Shown here one piece after another: positions 1-6,499 of a stretch of 7,049 bases of DNA. A model generated the notes under the pieces. The model had not been told where the DNA came from. It did not search any database and saw only the letters and a program-made list of their open reading frames with translations. The DNA lies in the NCBI GenBank assembly GCA_029857925.1, contig JAOUGF010000106.1, forward strand, positions 1 through 7,049, read 5' to 3'. How positions within the stretch are numbered: the stretch's first letter is position 1; the number at the start of each line of letters is the position of its first letter. The DNA comes from Gammaproteobacteria bacterium (GTDB lineage Bacteria > Pseudomonadota > Gammaproteobacteria > S012-40). A program made the translations under genes and the position numbers.

Positions 1-357
1 CCCACGGTGGATGCCAAGACGCGCGCGCTGAAGGCGCGCGTGGTTTTCGAAAACAAAGACGGCCTACTCAAACCCAATATGTATGCGAATGTCACCATTT
101 TTGGCGAGCCGCGTAAAAAAGTGTTGAGCGTCGCGCGCGAGGCGATCATTCGCGTCGGAAATCGCAGTCGTGTGATCCTGGCGTTAGGTGACGGTGCATT
201 CAAACCCGTGAATGTGACCTTGGGCGTGGAGGCGGACGAACGCGTGGAGATCGGTGCGGGGTTGGAAGAGGATGCAGAAGTGGTGGTCTCCAGTCAGTTT
301 TTGATCGATTCCGAGAGCAGTGTGCGCGCGGCTTTAATGCGGATGGGTGGTTTATGA
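1..357 (+). CDS. cusB: CusB-type efflux RND periplasmic adaptor subunit, C-terminal fragment (5' end outside window)
   Basis: This is the last 118 codons of a membrane-fusion protein; the reading frame is open from base 1, so the gene begins upstream. Such adaptors link an inner-membrane RND pump to an outer-membrane channel in the periplasm. The visible part starts with a V-D-A-K-T-R-A-L-K-A-R segment and then G-L-L-K-P-N-M-Y-A-N-V, the beta-barrel signature of HlyD/CusB adaptors. It continues into the membrane-proximal domain and ends with S-S-Q-F-L-I-D-S-E-S-S, typical of CusB-family C termini. The Met-rich N-terminal metal-binding region of CusB is not in the window, so substrate is inferred from the cusA gene that follows 52 bases later in the same direction. 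The family is secure; the CusB rather than CzcB assignment rests mainly on the neighbour. The stop TGA (355-357) overlaps an ATG at 354. Confidence 0.9.
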   Translation, partial: PTVDAKTRALKARVVFENKDGLLKPNMYANVTIFGEPRKKVLSVAREAIIRVGNRSRVILALGDGAFKPVNVTLGVEADERVEIGAGLEEDAEVVVSSQFLIDSESSVRAALMRMGGL

Positions 358-413
358 TGACGGCGAAAACGCACATCATGCCCACACGCAGGCATAAAGC
401 GCCGCAACGATGA
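354..413 (+). CDS. Possible 19-codon coupling ORF between cusB and cusA
   Basis: A short frame starts with ATG ATG at 354/357 and stops with TGA at 411-413. Its start overlaps the cusB stop (ATGA, 354-357) and its stop overlaps the cusA start (ATGA, 410-413). The peptide would be rich in Met, His, Lys and Arg (three Met, two His in 19 residues). A purine-rich stretch, GGATGGGTGG at 341-350, lies just upstream. Because cusA has no clear Shine-Dalgarno sequence of its own, the frame could pass terminating ribosomes from cusB to cusA. It could equally be a chance frame in a short spacer. No homology is claimed. Confidence 0.25.
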   Translation: MMTAKTHIMPTRRHKAPQR

Positions 414-3400
414 TTAAATCTATACTCAAATGGTCGTTGGAAAATCGGCCGCTGGTGCTGTTATTGGCGGTGGTGATCGCGGTGTTAGGGGTGTTGGCGG
501 TCAAAAATACCCCGCTTGACGCTATCCCAGACCTTTCCGATGTGCAAGTCATCATCCGCACTAATTATCCAGGTCAGGCGCCTACCGTGGTCGAAGACCA
601 GATCACCTATCCCATCGCCAGCGCAATGTTGGCGGTGCCGGGTTCCACGGTGGTGCGTGGCTATTCGTTTTTTGGTGATTCCTATGTGTACGTCTTATTT
701 AAAGACCATACCGATATATATTGGGCGCGTTCACGCGTGCTGGAATATCTCAATCAGGTCACCAGTAGTTTGCCCGCAGGCGCACGTCCGGAATTGGGTC
801 CGGACGCGACAGGTGTGGGGTGGGTCTACGAATACGCATTGATAGATCGCACCAAACAACATGATCTGTCGCAGCTGCGCAGTTTGCAGGATTGGTATCT
901 CAAATACGAATTGCAAAAAGTCGCGGGCGTTGCCGAGGTCGCGACCGTCGGCGGCATGGTCAAACAATATCAAGTGGTGCTGGACCCTGACCGCTTACGC
1001 GCGTTTGGAATCACTATCGCCACGGTGCGCAATGCAATCGCGCGCGCCAATCAAGAGCGTGGCGGCTCTTCTATCGAAATGGCCGAGGCGGAATATGTGA
1101 TACGTGCCAAAGGCTACATCCAATCTTTGGATGAAATGCGCCAAATCCCCGTGGCATTGAAAGAATCCAGCGGCACACCGATTTTGTTGGGCGACATCGC
1201 CCAGTTGCGCATGGGACCGCAAATGCGGCGTGGCATCGCCGAACTCGATGGTCAAGGTGAGGTCGCCGGCGGCATCGTGGTGATGCGGTGGGGGCAGAAT
1301 GCCTTAACGACGATAGACGCCGTCAAAAAGCGTCTGCAAGAATTGCGTGCTGGTCTGCCTGAGGGGGTGGAAATTGTAGAAACCTATGATCGCAGCAGCC
1401 TGATTCATCGCGCGATTGATACGTTACGAAATAAATTAATCGAAGAATTTTTAGTCGTGGTCGTGGTATGCGCGGTATTTTTATTTCACCTGCGTTCGGC
1501 CTTGGTGGCGGTCGTCATCCTGCCGATGGGTATTTTAACAGCCTATATCATGATGTATTTGCAGGGTGTAAATGCCAACATCATGTCGTTAGGCGGCATT
1601 GCGATCGCGATCGGCGCGATGGTCGATGCGTCCATCGTGATGGTGGAAAACGCGCACAAACATTTAGAAAAGGTGCAGGGCACGCATTTCAATCGTTGGC
1701 AGGTGATCCTAAACGCGTCTATGGAAGTGGGGCCGGCGTTGTTTTTCTCACTATTGATTATCACCTTGAGTTTTGTGCCGGTGTTTACACTGGAGGCCCA
1801 AGAAGGGAAATTATTTGCGCCGTTGGCCTACACCAAAACCTATGCGATGGCCGCCGCCGCGGGTTTGTCGGTGAGTTTGATGCCGGTGCTGATGGGATTG
1901 GTCATCCGCGGGCCTATCCCGCAAGAACACAATAATCCGTTGAGTCGATTTTTAATCATGCTGTATTTACCCGTGATACGTTGGGTGTTGGCGCATCCCA
2001 AACAGACGGTTGTGGTGTCGGTACTCGCGGTGATCAGTATGGCTTATCCCATCGCCAAACTCGGCAGTGAATTCATGCCGGACATGGACGAAGGCGATTT
2101 GTTGTACATGCCGACCACTTTTGCGGCGATTTCTGTCGGTAAGGCCAGTGAAGTATTGCAAATCACTGATCGGTTGATTAAAAGTATCCCGGAAGTGAAA
2201 ACAGTATTCGGCAAGATCGGTCGCGCCGACACGGCGACCGACCCCGCGCCGTTGTCGATGGTGGAAACCACCATACAACTTAAGCCACGCGATCAGTGGC
2301 GACCGGGCATGACGCTGCCAAAATTGATGCAAGAGCTGGATCACACGGTGCACCTGCCGGGTTTGACCAATGCCTGGGTGATGCCGATTAAGACGCGCAT
2401 CGACATGACCTCGACCGGCATCAAGACCGCCTTGGGTATTAAAGTGTCCGGCGCTGATTTGAATGTATTGCAAAAGACCGCGCAAGAAATTGAGACTGTA
2501 GTGAAGGGTATACCCGGCGCCGGCTCGGTGTTTGCGGAGCGCATCACCGGCGGGCGGTATATTGTGATTGATATCGACAGACGCGCGGCGGCGCGTTATG
2601 GCTTAAATATCGCCGATGTGCAAGATGTCATTTCCGATGCGGTGGGTGGCGCAAACATCAGTTATACCGTAGAAGGTTTAGAGCGTTATCCCATCAATAT
2701 ACGTTTTGCGCAGGAGACGCGTGATTCCGTAGAAAAACTCAAACAATTGCCTATGGTCACCGCCAATGGCGCGGCGGTGTCACTGGGGCAAATCGCGCGC
2801 ATAGAAAACGCCGATGGCCCGGATATGGTGCGTAGTGAAAACGCGCGGCGTTCGACTTGGGTGTATGTCGATGTGCGCGGTCGCGATTTAGGGGGCTTTG
2901 TCGCAGAGGCCAAAGCCGTCGTCGGCGAAGCGGTCAGCTTGCCACAAGGTTATTCTATCGGCTGGTCGGGGCAATATGAATATTTGGAACGTGCGAAGCA
3001 ACGATTGACATACATCATCCCGTTGACGTTGGCCATAATTTTAGTGTTGTTATATCTAAATTTTCGCAATTTTACCGAGGCGTTTATGGTCATGGGCGCC
3101 GTACCGTTGTCGTTGGTGGGCGCATTTTGGTTGGTTTATTGGCTAGACTATCACCTATCAGTTGCAGTTTGGGTAGGCCTCATTGCGTTGGCGGGGGTGG
3201 CTGCAGAATTCGGTGTAGTGATGTTGGTATATCTCGATCAAGCCTTGCAACAATTAAAACCGGCAGATTTAAAAGGCTTACATCGGGCAATCGTCTATGG
3301 TACTGTGATGCGTGTGCGCCCGAAAGCGATGACCGCTGCAGTCATTCTCGCGGGATTATTTCCGATTGTAATAGGTGAAGGCACGGGCGCAGAGGTGATG

Positions 3401-3565
3401 CGGCGTATCGCCGCACCGATGCTGGGGGGGATGATCACCGCGCCGCTGGTGTCTATGGTATTGATCCCGGCCCTTTACCTCTTATGGAAAACCCGCGAAT
3501 TCGTTGGTCCATTTGGCGCGCCACCGAAGGAGGATTCCGCGTTCCTTGATAAGACCGGAAAATAA
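410..3565 (+). CDS. cusA: Cu(I)/Ag(I) efflux RND transporter permease CusA
   Basis: This is a full-length (1051 aa) heavy-metal RND proton antiporter of the inner membrane, which works with CusB and a CusC-type channel to expel Cu(I)/Ag(I). It reads almost colinearly with E. coli CusA from the N terminus (TM1 about 14-33, then P-D-L-S-D-V-Q-V-I-I). TM2-TM7 lie at about 343-545 and TM8-TM12 at about 867-1025, with two large periplasmic loops. The three methionines of the CusA metal site (M573, M623, M672 in E. coli) correspond to M567, M617 and M666 here with identical spacing. The channel residues M391, M403 and D405 correspond to M392, M404 and D406. This supports a monovalent copper/silver substrate rather than CzcA-like divalent cations. 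The start at 410 is the only one possible: an in-frame TAA lies at 395-397 with no other start codon after it. No good ribosome binding site is seen. The C-terminal tail of about 20 residues is polar. Confidence 0.96.
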   Translation: MIKSILKWSLENRPLVLLLAVVIAVLGVLAVKNTPLDAIPDLSDVQVIIRTNYPGQAPTVVEDQITYPIASAMLAVPGSTVVRGYSFFGDSYVYVLFKDHTDIYWARSRVLEYLNQVTSSLPAGARPELGPDATGVGWVYEYALIDRTKQHDLSQLRSLQDWYLKYELQKVAGVAEVATVGGMVKQYQVVLDPDRLRAFGITIATVRNAIARANQERGGSSIEMAEAEYVIRAKGYIQSLDEMRQIPVALKESSGTPILLGDIAQLRMGPQMRRGIAELDGQGEVAGGIVVMRWGQNALTTIDAVKKRLQELRAGLPEGVEIVETYDRSSLIHRAIDTLRNKLIEEFLVVVVVCAVFLFHLRSALVAVVILPMGILTAYIMMYLQGVNANIMSLGGIAIAIGAMVDASIVMVENAHKHLEKVQGTHFNRWQVILNASMEVGPALFFSLLIITLSFVPVFTLEAQEGKLFAPLAYTKTYAMAAAAGLSVSLMPVLMGLVIRGPIPQEHNNPLSRFLIMLYLPVIRWVLAHPKQTVVVSVLAVISMAYPIAKLGSEFMPDMDEGDLLYMPTTFAAISVGKASEVLQITDRLIKSIPEVKTVFGKIGRADTATDPAPLSMVETTIQLKPRDQWRPGMTLPKLMQELDHTVHLPGLTNAWVMPIKTRIDMTSTGIKTALGIKVSGADLNVLQKTAQEIETVVKGIPGAGSVFAERITGGRYIVIDIDRRAAARYGLNIADVQDVISDAVGGANISYTVEGLERYPINIRFAQETRDSVEKLKQLPMVTANGAAVSLGQIARIENADGPDMVRSENARRSTWVYVDVRGRDLGGFVAEAKAVVGEAVSLPQGYSIGWSGQYEYLERAKQRLTYIIPLTLAIILVLLYLNFRNFTEAFMVMGAVPLSLVGAFWLVYWLDYHLSVAVWVGLIALAGVAAEFGVVMLVYLDQALQQLKPADLKGLHRAIVYGTVMRVRPKAMTAAVILAGLFPIVIGEGTGAEVMRRIAAPMLGGMITAPLVSMVLIPALYLLWKTREFVGPFGAPPKEDSAFLDKTGK

Positions 3566-3632
3566 ATAAAACGCTACACTGTACTCACGATGGAGACGAT
3601 GTACAGGTAGGAATGGATGAGTTTTACATTTA

Positions 3633-3785
3633 GGAAACCCCTAAAAATTTAATAAAACTGATGATGGCAAGGCGCAAACGGGCCAAAACACGCAGTTTAC
3701 GCGTAGTTCACCACTACTTGGCCCCGTATTTTGAGCGCGATTGCAACGCCGCTGGCGCGGTATCAGTGAATTGTTAGAGGTTCCC
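3633..3785. repeat. Quasi-palindromic miniature element (MITE-like), family 1 copy 1
   Basis: About 153 bp with imperfect terminal inverted repeats: GGAAACCCCTAAAAATT at the left, and at the right the reverse complement of GGGAACCTCTAACAATT. Internal symmetry is also present: ACGGGCCAA (3678-3686) against TTGGCCCCGT (3718-3727), and a small hairpin GTAGT-TCACC-ACTAC (3703-3717). A second copy begins at 6969 and aligns without gaps over the first 75 bases or so, including CGCAGTTTAC. Both copies are preceded by TTTA. There is no coding capacity. It fills most of the 279-base gap between cusA and the cytochrome gene. The ends recall IS5-type termini, but that is only an impression. Confidence 0.75.
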
Positions 3786-3844
3786 TTAAGCTCAATTTAT
3801 ATGTGCGTATCATCCATGGGTAAACAAAGCGAGCGGTTATTTTG

Positions 3845-4294
3845 ATGAGAAAATATCAAATTTTTGGTTTGCTGGGGCTCATGTTTTTTTTATCGGCGTG
3901 TGACGACGATGCGAAATTGGCTTCCCACCCCACATCACCGCCTAGCGTCGCAAAAAAGGCCGATGTCGCACAGGGTGCCGCGTTGTATACACAACACTGC
4001 GGGCGTTGCCATGGTGTGCAGGGTGTAGGTGCGCCACAATGGGATATACCCGGCGCCGATGGAAAATTCCCGCCGCCACCGTTGGACGGTAATGGGCGCG
4101 CGTGGCATTATTCATCTACCGTATTGCGGGACATTATCATGAATGGAAGCAAGGACGGAAAGGGTGCGATGCCCGCCTGGAAAGACAAATTGAGCCTCGC
4201 CGAGATAGACTTGTTGATCGTATGGATGCAGTCCTTGTGGCCGGCGGATATTTATAACGGTTGGCTAGAGGTCGAAGGACACACCCAACCCTAA
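3845..4294 (+). CDS. Lipoprotein mono-haem cytochrome c (class I)
   Basis: A 149-residue exported electron carrier. The N terminus (M-R-K, hydrophobic run, F-L-S-A-C) is a lipoprotein signal peptide with lipobox Cys19. Cys19 is followed by Asp-Asp-Asp; Asp at +2 is the classic Lol-avoidance signal, suggesting anchoring on the periplasmic face of the inner membrane. After a Pro/Ser-rich linker, the haem motif C52-G-R-C55-H56 lies in the usual A-L-Y-x-x-H-C context, and M109 in G-A-M-P-A-W is the probable distal iron ligand. The fold looks like the cytochrome c/CBB3 subunit family. ATG at 3845 is preferred over the in-frame TTG at 3842. A weak GAG-rich site lies near 3831-3836. The gene is probably cotranscribed with the DUF302 gene 21 bases downstream. 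Its redox partner is unknown; proximity to cusBA suggests, but does not prove, a copper link. Confidence 0.88.
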   Translation: MRKYQIFGLLGLMFFLSACDDDAKLASHPTSPPSVAKKADVAQGAALYTQHCGRCHGVQGVGAPQWDIPGADGKFPPPPLDGNGRAWHYSSTVLRDIIMNGSKDGKGAMPAWKDKLSLAEIDLLIVWMQSLWPADIYNGWLEVEGHTQP

Positions 4295-4302
4295 TGTGAC
4301 GT

Positions 4303-4308
4303 AAGGAG
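4303..4308 (+). promoter_or_regulatory. Shine-Dalgarno site that selects the DUF302 start
   Basis: AAGGAG lies 7 bases before ATG 4316 but only 4 bases before the in-frame GTG 4313. This favours the ATG as the start. It is the strongest ribosome binding site in the window, so this gene may be translated better than the cytochrome before it. Confidence 0.7.
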
Positions 4309-4315
4309 AGTAGTG

Positions 4316-4702
4316 ATGTATGGTTTTAGCACACGTGTAAAAGGCAATTTTGATCAAGCAATCGCACAAGTCACCGAAGAATTAAAAAAAGAGGGCTTTG
4401 GAGTGTTAATGGAAATTGATGTCGCCGCGACGTTAAAGGCCAAACTCAATATTGATAAACGCCCGTATCGTATCCTCGGTGCATGCAACCCGCCGTTGGC
4501 TAATCGCGCGATAGAAGCTGATCCCGACATCGGCCTGTTATTGCCGTGCAATGTTGTCGTGCGCGAAGATGCGGATGGCGGTATCACCGTAGCCTTTATG
4601 GACCCCAATGCGGTGTTGGGCTTGGTTGATAAACCGGAGATCACGCAATTAGGCAAAGAGGTACGCGAAAAATTAATGCGGGTAAAAAACGCGTTAAAAT
4701 AA
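4316..4702 (+). CDS. DUF302 domain-containing protein
   Basis: A 128-residue protein that is essentially one DUF302 domain. It opens M-Y-G-F-S-T and a helix (Q-A-I-A-Q-V-T-E-E-L-K-K-E-G-F-G-V-L), followed by E-I-D-V. The characteristic I-L-G-A-C-N-P-P-L-A segment (Cys57) and L-L-L-P-C-N-V-V-V segment (Cys78) come next, then V-A-F-M-D-P and a C-terminal helix. There is no signal peptide or membrane segment, so it is predicted to be cytoplasmic. The biochemical role of DUF302 is not established; the two conserved cysteines could bind a metal or cofactor or be redox active, but this is inference. It follows the cytochrome gene by 21 bases and precedes a hairpin terminator, so the two form a likely bicistronic unit. 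Family assignment is confident; function is unknown. Confidence 0.88.
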   Translation: MYGFSTRVKGNFDQAIAQVTEELKKEGFGVLMEIDVAATLKAKLNIDKRPYRILGACNPPLANRAIEADPDIGLLLPCNVVVREDADGGITVAFMDPNAVLGLVDKPEITQLGKEVREKLMRVKNALK

Positions 4703-4719
4703 TCGCCTTCGTGCCGCCA

Positions 4720-4746
4720 GGGGCGCCTCGCTAAGGTGCCCCGTTT
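4720..4746 (+). terminator. Hairpin terminator after the cytochrome/DUF302 unit
   Basis: GGGGCGCC (4720-4727) pairs with GGTGCCCC (4735-4742) over 8 bp with one G-U pair and a 7-base loop. It is followed by GTTT. It starts 17 bases after the DUF302 stop. The T tract is short, so efficiency is uncertain. Because the next gene (4820-5353) converges from the other strand, the stem may help stop transcription from both sides. Confidence 0.65.
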
Positions 4747-4819
4747 AACCCGCATGACACCATCTGCTGCGAACGATCAGTGCCGAGTTGTCGCGTGATG
4801 CCCAAGGGGAAATCCAGGT

Positions 4820-5353
4820 TTAAAACAGCTCCACCTTGTCTACAGGCTCCGCGCGGGCGTGGCGTGCGGCCGTCTTGACGGCCTCTTTTACCGGTATGCC
4901 TTGCATTACCTGCTCAAAAAGGACGCGATCCTCTTCAATGTTGTAACTGGTTTTGATTTTTTCTTTCAACGTCTGCCAAGCGACGGGATCATTAATCGCA
5001 ACCTTATTTCCAACCAATTGCAACGTATTTTCGAGATGACGGGCGATATGATCCAGGCGTTGATGCATACGATCATAAAATTGAAACCCCACCAGCGCGC
5101 CCTGAACACGGTCAAGAAATTGCTCACAGTGTTCCAGTATCCGTTTTGTAGTGGCGCTCGGCGTTTGCTCCGCCTCCAATTTAATCGCATGTATCGTGCT
5201 GACCATTTCCGCGAAATTGGCGGTCAGTGTATTGACCGATGCCGATGCCTGCGTCAACGACAGACCGGTTTGTGCCGCCGCCAGTTTCATAATCAAGGCG
5301 GTTTCGTCCTCGTGACTCCATGCCTGCGAAGTAATCGGTTTTGCTACGTCCAT
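4820..5353 (-). CDS. CheZ-like chemotaxis/response-regulator phosphatase family protein
   Basis: A 177-residue, mostly helical soluble protein with no signal peptide or membrane segment. The key stretch is F90-Q-F-Y-D94-R-M-H-Q98-R-L-D-H-I. D94 and Q98 reproduce the D-x-x-x-Q arrangement of CheZ (D143 and Q147 in E. coli), in which Gln orients water to hydrolyse the receiver aspartyl phosphate. As in CheZ, the chain ends in a short acidic/hydrophobic peptide finishing with Phe (E-P-V-D-K-V-E-L-F), resembling the CheY-binding tail. It is shorter than E. coli CheZ (214 aa) and otherwise diverged, so it may be a relative rather than a true CheZ. The start at 5353 has a good GGAGG site (reverse complement of 5359-5364) 5-6 bases upstream. 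It is divergent from the PAS-REC-Hpt genes; the REC protein at 6069-6470 is the obvious candidate substrate. Confidence 0.6.
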   Translation of the reverse strand: MDVAKPITSQAWSHEDETALIMKLAAAQTGLSLTQASASVNTLTANFAEMVSTIHAIKLEAEQTPSATTKRILEHCEQFLDRVQGALVGFQFYDRMHQRLDHIARHLENTLQLVGNKVAINDPVAWQTLKEKIKTSYNIEEDRVLFEQVMQGIPVKEAVKTAARHARAEPVDKVELF

Positions 5354-5372
5354 GCGTGCCCTCCAGTTTGTT

Positions 5373-5385
5373 GGTTTGGTAAACC
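5373..5385. promoter_or_regulatory. Small inverted repeat upstream of the CheZ-like gene (possible operator)
   Basis: GGTTT-GGT-AAACC is a 5-bp-arm dyad placed 20 bases before the CheZ-like start codon, between its ribosome binding site and the repeat element at 5398. It sits where an operator or transcript 5' hairpin could act. Only the symmetry and position support it. Confidence 0.2.
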
Positions 5386-5397
5386 TAGCAGCGGGTC

Positions 5398-5530
5398 GGA
5401 CTTAGGGCTGATCTGCTGCGGAATTGGGCGTATTTTTTAACCCTTTTGCTTAAATAGCGACGGCTATTCGCGTCAAACGATCGAAAAATCTGCCTCAAGC
5501 GACTATCCCTCGCGAAGATCACCTAAGTCC
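5398..5530 (-). repeat. Miniature inverted-repeat element, family 2 copy A
   Basis: 133 bp bounded by perfect 9-bp terminal inverted repeats GGACTTAGG (5398-5406) and CCTAAGTCC (5522-5530). Its reverse complement aligns along its whole length with 6839-6968. The matches include the first 14 bases (GGACTTAGGTGATC), a 27-base identical core (5450-5476 here) and GCAGCAGATCAG near the other end. The core contains the hairpin AATAGC-GACG-GCTATT (5453-5468). It is non-coding. It occupies the intergenic region shared by the divergent CheZ-like and PAS genes, so it may influence promoters of both. Confidence 0.8.
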
Positions 5531-5552
5531 AACCGGCTGTTAGGTAAAAGGA

Positions 5553-5616
5553 TCATCGGCAGGGTGTTATGAATCTATAGCGCTATGGATAAATAAATTC
5601 GTCGCGGCGCCGATGA
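5553..5616. promoter_or_regulatory. Dyad-rich leader region upstream of the PAS gene
   Basis: TCATCGGC (5553-5560) and GCCGATGA (5609-5616) form 8-bp inverted arms around a 48-base interior. The interior includes a perfect 10-bp palindrome ATAGCGCTAT (5577-5586) and an A/T-rich stretch (GGATAAATAAATT). No convincing -35/-10 pair was identified. It could be a regulatory leader or promoter region for the PAS-REC-Hpt genes; the support is the symmetry and position only. Confidence 0.25.
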
Positions 5617-5637
5617 ACTAGGCTAGATCAACAACCA

Positions 5638-6072
5638 ATGGGTACACGCGGCATTATGCCCCAGACCTCAAGAAGCGCACTGCAAACCCGACCTAGACCA
5701 CGCAGGGCGCGGGACATACACGGGCTCGAAGTGGGTTGGATATTGATTTTTAAGGCGATATCTGACCCGGTGGCGGTGGTTGATCAATACGGATGGATAG
5801 TCTATGCCAACCCGGCATGGGGTCGATTGACCGGCCAAGAGTCGCAACCCGGTGTGGAACCCTATCACATTACGCGTGACTTGCCCGCACTCAATGGTGC
5901 TGGACCAGGGATAGGCACAGAACCGGTGGAGGAGACGCCAATGATGATAAATGCCCAGCCTAACCAGATGATTGCCGTCACGGTGACCGCGCGGCCGCTG
6001 CCTGGCGCGGCATTAATGGTGGTGCAGGCGCGCGCGAGCCAGTGGGACATACGTGGAGTAATCGCCCGTTGA
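5638..6072 (+). CDS. PAS domain-containing protein without output domain
   Basis: A 144-residue protein whose core is a PAS-like sensor fold. After a basic N-terminal stretch (many Arg, residues 11-25), I-S-D-P-V-A-V-V-D-Q-Y-G-W-I-V-Y-A-N-P-A-W-G-R-L-T-G (about 41-66) is a classic PAS beginning. M-I-A-V-T-V-T-A-R-P-L-P-G-A-A-L-M-V-V-Q-A (about 111-131) looks like the closing beta strands. There is no transmembrane segment, histidine kinase, GGDEF or other output domain after it; it simply stops at 6070-6072. The stop overlaps a TTG start candidate for the next gene. Start choice is weak: no clear ribosome binding site precedes ATG 5638, and ATG 5656 is an alternative. It may sense a ligand and act through the REC/Hpt proteins, or be the surviving N-terminal piece of a former hybrid sensor kinase. 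Confidence 0.65.
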   Translation: MGTRGIMPQTSRSALQTRPRPRRARDIHGLEVGWILIFKAISDPVAVVDQYGWIVYANPAWGRLTGQESQPGVEPYHITRDLPALNGAGPGIGTEPVEETPMMINAQPNQMIAVTVTARPLPGAALMVVQARASQWDIRGVIAR

Positions 6073-6470
6073 GCGAATCACCTCAATCTATGGCGATTTT
6101 GGTGGCAGAGGATAATCCGGTCAACCAAAAGATCATCGTCGCGATGTTGACTAAAATGGGATATCGCGTAGACGTCGCCATTAATGGCGCAGAGGCGGTT
6201 GAGGCCGCCGACCGTGGCGGGTATGCATTGATATTAATGGATTGTCAAATGCCGGTGATGGATGGCTATGAAGCCACCAAGGCCATACGCGGGCGAGAAA
6301 CAACGGGTACGCGCGTACCGATCTTGGCATTGTCCGCCAACTCCATTGGCGAACAGCGGGAACGGTGCAGCGAGGCGGGGATTGATGACTTCGTCGCGAA
6401 GCCAATACGCTACGAATTATTACAAGAAAAGATAGTGCAATGGACACAGGCAAGTCGAGATGACCGCTAA
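6069..6470 (+). CDS. Stand-alone response regulator receiver (REC) domain protein
   Basis: A single CheY-like receiver domain with all key residues. Counting from the alternative GTG at 6042, these are the acidic pair E23-D24, phospho-acceptor D67 in L-I-L-M-D-C-Q-M-P-V-M-D-G-Y-E-A-T, switch Ser98 in A-L-S-A-N, and K120-P121. The wording (V-A-E-D-N-P-V-N-Q, M-D-C-Q-M-P-V-M-D-G) is that of receiver domains in hybrid sensor kinases rather than CheY proper. There is no DNA-binding or other output domain, so it probably relays phosphate to or from the Hpt protein downstream. Possible starts are GTG 6042, TTG 6069 and ATG 6090. I chose TTG 6069 because it overlaps the PAS stop (TTGA) and has GGAG at 6055-6058. 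ATG 6090 would begin exactly at the domain but lacks a Shine-Dalgarno site. Stop at 6468-6470. Confidence 0.88.
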   Translation: MSESPQSMAILVAEDNPVNQKIIVAMLTKMGYRVDVAINGAEAVEAADRGGYALILMDCQMPVMDGYEATKAIRGRETTGTRVPILALSANSIGEQRERCSEAGIDDFVAKPIRYELLQEKIVQWTQASRDDR

Positions 6471-6499
6471 TGACGCGCTACTAAGGTTAGGACGATGCT

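Noticed and set aside
1468..1935. 155-codon + strand frame inside cusA
   Set aside because: Out-of-frame shadow of the CusA transmembrane region; cusA reads through intact with conserved residues, so it does not signal a frameshift.
1967..2485. 172-codon minus-strand frame inside cusA
   Set aside because: It lies wholly within strongly conserved cusA coding sequence, has low-complexity His/Arg/Gly composition and no domain; a coding shadow.
3579..3606. CTGTAC...GTACAG inverted repeat just after cusA as a terminator
   Set aside because: Arms are only 6 bp with a 16-base spacer and no T tract; too weak to call a terminator or operator.
3771..3802. Possible promoter (TTGTTA or TTAGAG with TTATAT) at the end of the family 1 element driving the cytochrome gene
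   Set aside because: Either the spacing or the -35 match is poor. A promoter is needed somewhere here but this one cannot be supported.
4354..4755. 133-codon minus-strand frame over the DUF302 gene and terminator
   Set aside because: Antisense to a confident DUF302 gene with a strong ribosome binding site and crossing the terminator hairpin; no recognisable domain.
4859..5440. 193-codon open frame on the + strand opposite the CheZ-like gene
   Set aside because: It is antisense to a frame with a good ribosome binding site and recognisable motif. Its translation is Cys/Arg-rich with no domain pattern, and it runs into the repeat element.
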